From Delphinus delphis (Eukaryota; Chordata; Mammalia; Artiodactyla; Delphinidae), in contig NC_082689.1 of the NCBI RefSeq assembly GCF_949987515.2, positions 8,051,501 through 8,115,500 on the forward strand: DNA of 64,000 nt, in the 5' to 3' direction. Under the pieces are notes generated by a model. That model was not told the origin of the DNA. It made no database searches and saw only the letters and a program-made list of their open reading frames with translations. Each line of letters begins with the position of its first letter. The first letter of the stretch is position 1. The translations under genes were made by a program, and so were the position numbers. Positions 59,186 through 64,000 of the stretch are shown in pieces.

Positions 59186-59670
59186 GATTGGGAACTTGCT
59201 CCGTTTTGCTGAGGTCATCCTTGGTCATCAGCCTCCCAGCATCTGGAAGCACCTCCAGCGCAATGTGGCTATTACATTTCTTTTTTTTTTTTTTCCTGGT
59301 ACTGGGAATACACAACACCAGCTGTTTTATTATTATTTAGGGAGGGGGGTATGACTTTATTGTTTGTTTATTTTTTAATGAAAAATAAAAAGTTATATAT
59401 TATATATATTATATACACAAAACACACACACCTACACCGACGTGATGACAAGAGACAGTTTTTAAGAGACTGACAAAACCAGCTGTAAAACATTGCTGTT
59501 TGTAAATTCATGTCATGCATAAATGTATTTATGTTGTAAAGCTATTTATATTGTTTATAAAGAGATATTTATAAAAATTTTATTTATGTAACTAAATGGA
59601 AGAAGTCAATCATTGTAATGTTTTTGTCTTAACTAGTTGAAAAATGTAAAAAAAAGTCATTCCATGAACA
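59186..59670 (+). other. NPPC: NPPC exon 3 (3'UTR, AU-rich)
   Basis: It starts GATTGGGAACTTGCTCCG after a good acceptor at 59184-59185. The first part is mixed; a T-run (about 59279-59294) and AT/CA-rich DNA follow. The last part has four ATTTA pentamers (59527, 59544, 59567, 59582), typical of unstable mRNAs. AATAAA occurs at 59384-59389. No canonical hexamer precedes the expected end near 59640-59680, so the end is approximate. The exon assignment rests on splice sites, gene span and the AU-rich character. Confidence 0.65.
59384..59389 (+). terminator. NPPC: AATAAA, possible proximal poly(A) signal of NPPC
   Basis: Canonical hexamer about 200 nt into exon 3. Use of this site would drop the ATTTA-rich distal segment. 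Confidence 0.4.
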
Positions 59671-59774
59671 TCTTGAAAGCTGTCTTTATTTACTCATTGC
59701 ACCTTTTTTTAAGAATTAGTCTGAGAAGGAGAGAGAATGCGGAAACAAGGCTTTTGCCTCTAAATAGATCTAGC

Positions 59775-59960
59775 AGCCCGTTCCCAATTCTGGGTTGATT
59801 TGTATCAGAATCCCCCAGGAATCTTGTTAAAAATACAGATTCCTGCCCCTATCCACCCTCAGATCTACTGAATCTGACCTCCAGGGGTAGGACTGGCCAT
59901 GTGGCTTTTGTCCCAAGTGATTCTGACCAGCTTGGCCAGGTCAGGAAGCTCTGCTCAGAG
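59775..59960 (+). mobile_element. MER5A-like hAT MITE
   Basis: 'aggaatcttgttaaaaatac', 'cctgcccc', 'tctactgaatctgacctcca' and 'gtgattctgacc' follow the MER5A consensus order. Ancient non-autonomous Charlie-group element. Confidence 0.8.
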
Positions 59961-62904
59961 CACTGGACAGCTGAGAAGTCAGATGTGGTGAATTAAATTA
60001 AAACTGAATTTAGCTGACTGAGGGTCCTCTAATTCTACTCCATCTTCTCTCTGTTATTAAAGGAAACAAATCACTGAAAACTTCCTTTCTGCTTTGGGGA
60101 GATTTAGAAGGTTTCCATATATCTTGCGGAATCTGGTCTGGTTACCTTATGAATCTCAGCTCCGGGAAGCATGGGGCGGGTCGCTTTTCCTCATAGCAAG
60201 CACCCGGCTCAGTGGGGGCCTGAGGCCAAGGATCTCAGAAAGAAAGAGAACGTATTATCAGGTTTCCTATTTGCATAGCGCAGTGTGCTTTTCAAGGGGG
60301 TTGTGTGTTTTCTTTTCACCTGAAGCTGCTAACAATTACGGTTCCTACGGAGTCTTGCATGAGAAATTATGACTACTTAGAATCTCTTTTCCTGAAACCA
60401 GCAGGAAACTTAAATAATTCCGAGCTAATCTCACCCCATCCTTGGTACGTGACTCTCCTGTGCAGCTCCCCCATCTGTCTTCTGTCCCTCGTTTGGTGAA
60501 AACAAGGACTAAAAGAGCCTTTGGGGCTGGTTCCACCAGGAGAGCATGACCCCTCTCAGGGGACTGGGAGCGGAGTGGCCCCAAAGGCGTGGGGTCAGCA
60601 GGCCTAGCCGAGTATCTCCAGAGGAAGTTTGGCTCTGGTGGGAGGGGAGGTGGCCAGTGGCACCTGGGTTTTCTGCTGGCATCCGAGCCCTGACCTCTGT
60701 TCCCTCAGCAGCAGGTTCTCAGGCGGGTCAGCGGCCGACACCGTGACCTCACCTGGGTGAGGAAAGAGCTTTGAAGACATGTTCCAGCTGGGGAAGGCGT
60801 GCCCTTCCCACGCCTCAGCTTCCGCCACTGCCCCAGGGCCCTTCTCTGGGCTGAGCTCTCTAGGGTGTGGCTATCTTCCTTCTCTCAGCCCGCTTCTGTG
60901 GCTCAGAACTCAGGTGCCAGGTCAATGAGGGTGAGGGCTCGCCGGTGCCTCCGTTCACTGTGCTGTTTGCAGGCCCCGTGTCGGGGGTGCTGAGGGGCGC
61001 TGCAGGAACAGGAAGGCGGTGGGAACACTGTGGGCTTTGCCGGTGGTGAGGCAGGCACATCTTCCAAAGCCCAGGGACAAAAGGGGCGGAGAATTCTGGG
61101 ATTCAGGGAGCCGCCACCAGAAGCTAAAGCTTTTCTCCGTGGACAGCATCTGGGTTGCCAGGATCCTCGGGCCCAAGCGACACATGCTCTCCTCCCAAGT
61201 AGCTCTCATCCCCGAATTAGCTGCAAACAGCATGCACTGTTGCCAGTTCAGCCTCCCGCTGGTGGAGGCCACCCCTTAACCCGTTGGCGTAGGACGTTGC
61301 TAGAAGGCAAGTCCTCCTTGACATCCAAACCTGAAGTCCTCCGACTGCTTCCTCGGCAGCAACGGGGACACGTCATCCCAGCCACGAGTTTCTGCTGGAA
61401 AGCCAGGGAAGGATCAACAGAGAGTCCATCAGTACCAGGAAAAGTTTTGAAACCTCCAGAGATTATCCGGGAGGTGGTATTGCACAAGGCTTCCAGTCCT
61501 CCGGGCTGTGTCTTGGGGCTCATCCCTCTGCACGAGCAACTCGCCTCCAGAGCTGCTGCAGCTTCTCTCACCGGGGTGAACACAGCAGCCAGGACCAGCT
61601 CAGGGGATGGGCCTCACTGGAGCCCTGGTCCTCGGGACAGGGCCGGTACCCCTGCAGTGTCAGACGGTTCACTGCGAAAGACCAACAGGGTTAGGCAGAG
61701 GCGAAGAGAGATACAGGTGCTGGAAGGCCTCAGGCCTGGGGGTGTTCCGGAGGAAGCCATTCCCTTCCCTGAAGCACTTGGTTATTGGGGAGTCAGGGTG
61801 GGGAATGGGGGAGTCTGCCTGGTTGAGGCTCCCTGGTGCTACAGCTGGTGGTATGTAGGAGCCTGGCTTGGCAGGACTGGGCCCGGGAACCCCACCTTGG
61901 GCTCCCGAACACACCTGGAGGAGAGGCCCCGTCTCTCGAGCCCATGCCAGGGAGGTACCACCCTGCCCCTACCATGGAGGTGAGGCAGAGCGTCCAGGTC
62001 CTCAGCCAGGCAGGTTCCAGGAGTCTGCCTTCCCTCCTCTGCCTGAGATATGAGAGGTCCTCCCCTGGTGCCAAACGGGCGGTCCAAAATGGGGCTGCAC
62101 ACAAGCGGAGGGGCCACGATATCTGGACACGGTCAGAGCCCTGCTCTTCCATAGGAAGAGCTCTTAACCCAGGCGGGTGGTAGGGGACAGACTGAGGAGC
62201 CCCAACCCCAGTTAGGGAGGGAGAAAAGTCAGGGTCCCGTCAGAAATGGGATTTGACTCAGACGTTTTACATGAAGAGGCTTAACCAAAGGAACCATATA
62301 GAGAGGTGTGGGCCGGTGTGACAGAGGAGTTGGTGGGAAGCCTGGGATGAAGGGAGAGACTGTCCTGGGGTTGGAACCGTGCCACGGTGCAGGGTGGGAT
62401 GAGGGAGAAATACCCCAACTTCTCTCCCCACCCCGCCCAGCCTCTCACTGGTCCTCCAATTGGCTAAAGCCACCAGGAGCCAGCCAGCGGGGGAACCCGG
62501 GTCAGGTGGCCTGCAGGAGTCGCCTGCCAGGGTGGGTAGGGTGGGAGGCAAACGGAATCACAAAGTGCAAGAGGGATCTGGCTTGAGGCAGGGGTCCGGC
62601 ACCTTCCTCTAGCAGGGATGAGGGAGACCTGCAGCAGGTATGGGGCTGATACCACCTCCCTGGCGGCAGCTGATTGTCCTGAACGCAGGAGACAAAAGAT
62701 TGACTGAGTCCGAAGTGTGGGCACTGCGTGACTGGCGGCTCCTGTTCTAGGATTTGCCCCACATTTACACCTTTACTGAGCTTGGCTGGAGGGTCACTGA
62801 CGCTCCCTCCACACCGCCTACACCATCCACATCCCTCCCTCCATGCCCCACTGAACACTGATAATCATGATGGAAAAATGTGATTTTTTTCTATTTATCC
62901 TTAT
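59961..62904. other. Unassigned GC-rich 3' flank of NPPC
   Basis: No recognisable gene or repeat. An uninterrupted frame of 317 codons (61030-61983, +) overlaps several frames on the minus strand. It has no domain, no CpG-island start and no repeat origin that I can see. Confidence 0.45.
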
Positions 62905-63300
62905 AGTTTTTCTTTTTGTTGTTATTATTCTTTATAATTGACTTACAATATTATATTCGTCCCAGGTGTACAACATAGTGATTTGATATTCTTATACATT
63001 ACAAAATGATCACCACGATACGTCTAGTTACCATCTGTCATCCTACAAAATGATTACAATATCACTGACCATATTCCTTATGCTGTATATTACATCACTG
63101 TCAATTATTTATTTTATAGCTGGAAGTTTGTACCTCTTAATCTCCCTCACCTATTTCACTCATCCCCCCACACCCCTCCCCACCAGCAACCACCAGTTTG
63201 TCCTCCATATCGATGAGTCTCTTTCTGTTTGTTGCGTTTATTCGTTTATTTTTGAGATTCCACATATAAGTGAAATCATACGGTATTTATTTATCTTTAT
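62905..63300 (-). mobile_element. L1 3' end, antisense
   Basis: 'tataattgacttacaatatt', 'ccaggtgtacaacatagtga' and 'ctgtttgttgcgtttattcg' then 'agattccacatataagtgaa' are antisense L1 3' motifs in order. Confidence 0.85.
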
Positions 63301-63440
63301 ATTTTAATAGTCATATAGCTGTTATTTATTCAGTACATAAAGGTTCACTATTAATATAATATTTTATTATATAAAATGTATTTTATATTTATATTTATTA
63401 TATAAAATATATTATATAAATATAATTAATATATTAGATA
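63301..63440. repeat. AT-rich low-complexity tract
   Basis: Almost pure A/T, with repeated 'attatataaaatatattata'-type palindromes. Confidence 0.85.
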
Positions 63441-63444
63441 GGAA

Positions 63445-63780
63445 ATGTGAGGTTATGCTGCAGTAACAAACAACCACCAAAATGCAGTGGCTTAAAATAT
63501 TTATTTCCTATCTGCACGAAGTCTATTATGGAGCTGAGCGGTCCTTCAGGGCAACTCCTTACCATACAACGGCTCAGTGTTGCACCTCCAAATCAAGGAA
63601 TTTTTCTTCAGTTGATGCGACATGGAAGAGAGCCTGCTGGGAGGTCAAGCAACCAGGGGCTTCTACCCAGACAGGATGCCTGAGACTTATAGTCACACTT
63701 AATTGGCCAAACCAAGTCACGTGACCATGCCCTACTTTGAGGGGCGGAGGAAGTGCAGTCCTCCCTCGTGCCCAGAAATG
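63445..63780 (+). repeat. Ancient interspersed repeat, family unresolved
   Basis: It begins 'ggttatgctgcagtaacaaa' and 'atgcagtggcttaaaatatt', wording shared with an old, widespread mammalian repeat. I cannot name the family with confidence. Confidence 0.5.
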
Positions 63781-64000
63781 GCGGAGACCTGCACTTTAGC
63801 GAGCAGGAGCCAGCGCCCTACACCCATACGTAGCCACCACTTAGAGTTCCTTCGCTGTGTGCCATACACTCCCTAGGAAATTCTACTTTATCTGATGTGA
63901 ACGTTATCAGCCCTACTTTATTTTTATTTGTGCTTGATATCTTTGCGCAAGCCTTGATTCTTTCCCTCTCTGGTATTTTTTTTTTAGGTGTGTTTGTAAT
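63781..64000. other. Unassigned sequence at the window edge
   Basis: Nothing recognised. Confidence 0.35.

Noticed and set aside
63445..63780. Endogenous retrovirus LTR
   Set aside because: No TG...CA ends, internal retroviral sequence or paired LTR seen; left as an unresolved ancient repeat.
1..64000. CRISPR array, bacterial operon, phage or plasmid origin
   Set aside because: No regularly spaced identical repeats, no tightly packed ORFs with Shine-Dalgarno sites. Everything fits mammalian nuclear DNA.

Overview
This is vertebrate nuclear DNA. It has spliced genes, CpG islands and roughly half or more interspersed repeats, and it is almost certainly from a cetacean. Ten tRNA-derived SINE copies begin with a GG(A/C)TTCCCTGGTGG head, the signature of the CHR-1/CHR-2 superfamily shared by cetaceans, hippos and ruminants. 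Two copies (812-1019 and 20461-20670) carry a body I associate with whales and dolphins, especially toothed whales. I see no BovB/Bov-A (ruminant), PRE-1 (pig), Alu or carnivore SINE. The species call is inference from the repeats plus an artiodactyl-like NPPC protein.

The one gene read with confidence is NPPC (C-type natriuretic peptide), on the + strand at about 54,915-59,670. It has a TATA-box promoter, exon 1 (CDS 55077-55166), a 446-bp intron, exon 2 (CDS 55613-55903), an intron of about 3.3 kb, and an AU-rich exon made only of 3'UTR (from 59186). The spliced frame encodes an intact 126-residue preproCNP with signal peptide, furin site, the Lys-Lys site before CNP-22 and the Cys110-Cys126 ring.

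At 25.8-26.5 kb there is a second CpG island with an ETS site and a consensus splice donor on the minus strand. In human, DIS3L2 starts head to head with NPPC about 35 kb away. I therefore infer that this island is the DIS3L2 promoter and first non-coding exon, and that 1-26,079 is DIS3L2 intron 1. No DIS3L2 coding exon is visible.

Layout. 1-25.8 kb: AT-rich, repeat-dense presumed intron, with a near-complete ancient LINE-1 at 15.0-20.4 kb that absorbed five younger insertions, a three-layer nested LINE at 10.5-12.7 kb, MIR and L2 fossils, and a pogo-type DNA transposon remnant. 25.8-26.5 kb: CpG island. 26.5-45.8 kb: repeat-rich intergenic DNA with L1 fragments, three inverted SINEs and a Tigger1 miniature element flanked by TA. 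45.8-54 kb: GC-rich, repeat-poor intergenic DNA, a plausible place for NPPC enhancers. 54-59.7 kb: NPPC. 59.7-64 kb: GC-rich flank, then an antisense L1, AT-rich DNA and an old repeat.

The 29-kb interval between the two divergent promoters is the natural search space for NPPC regulation. I did not find a novel multi-gene system. The unusual points are layered retroelement insertions, a MIR fragment inside the NPPC upstream promoter, and a few GC-rich blocks that I cannot explain.
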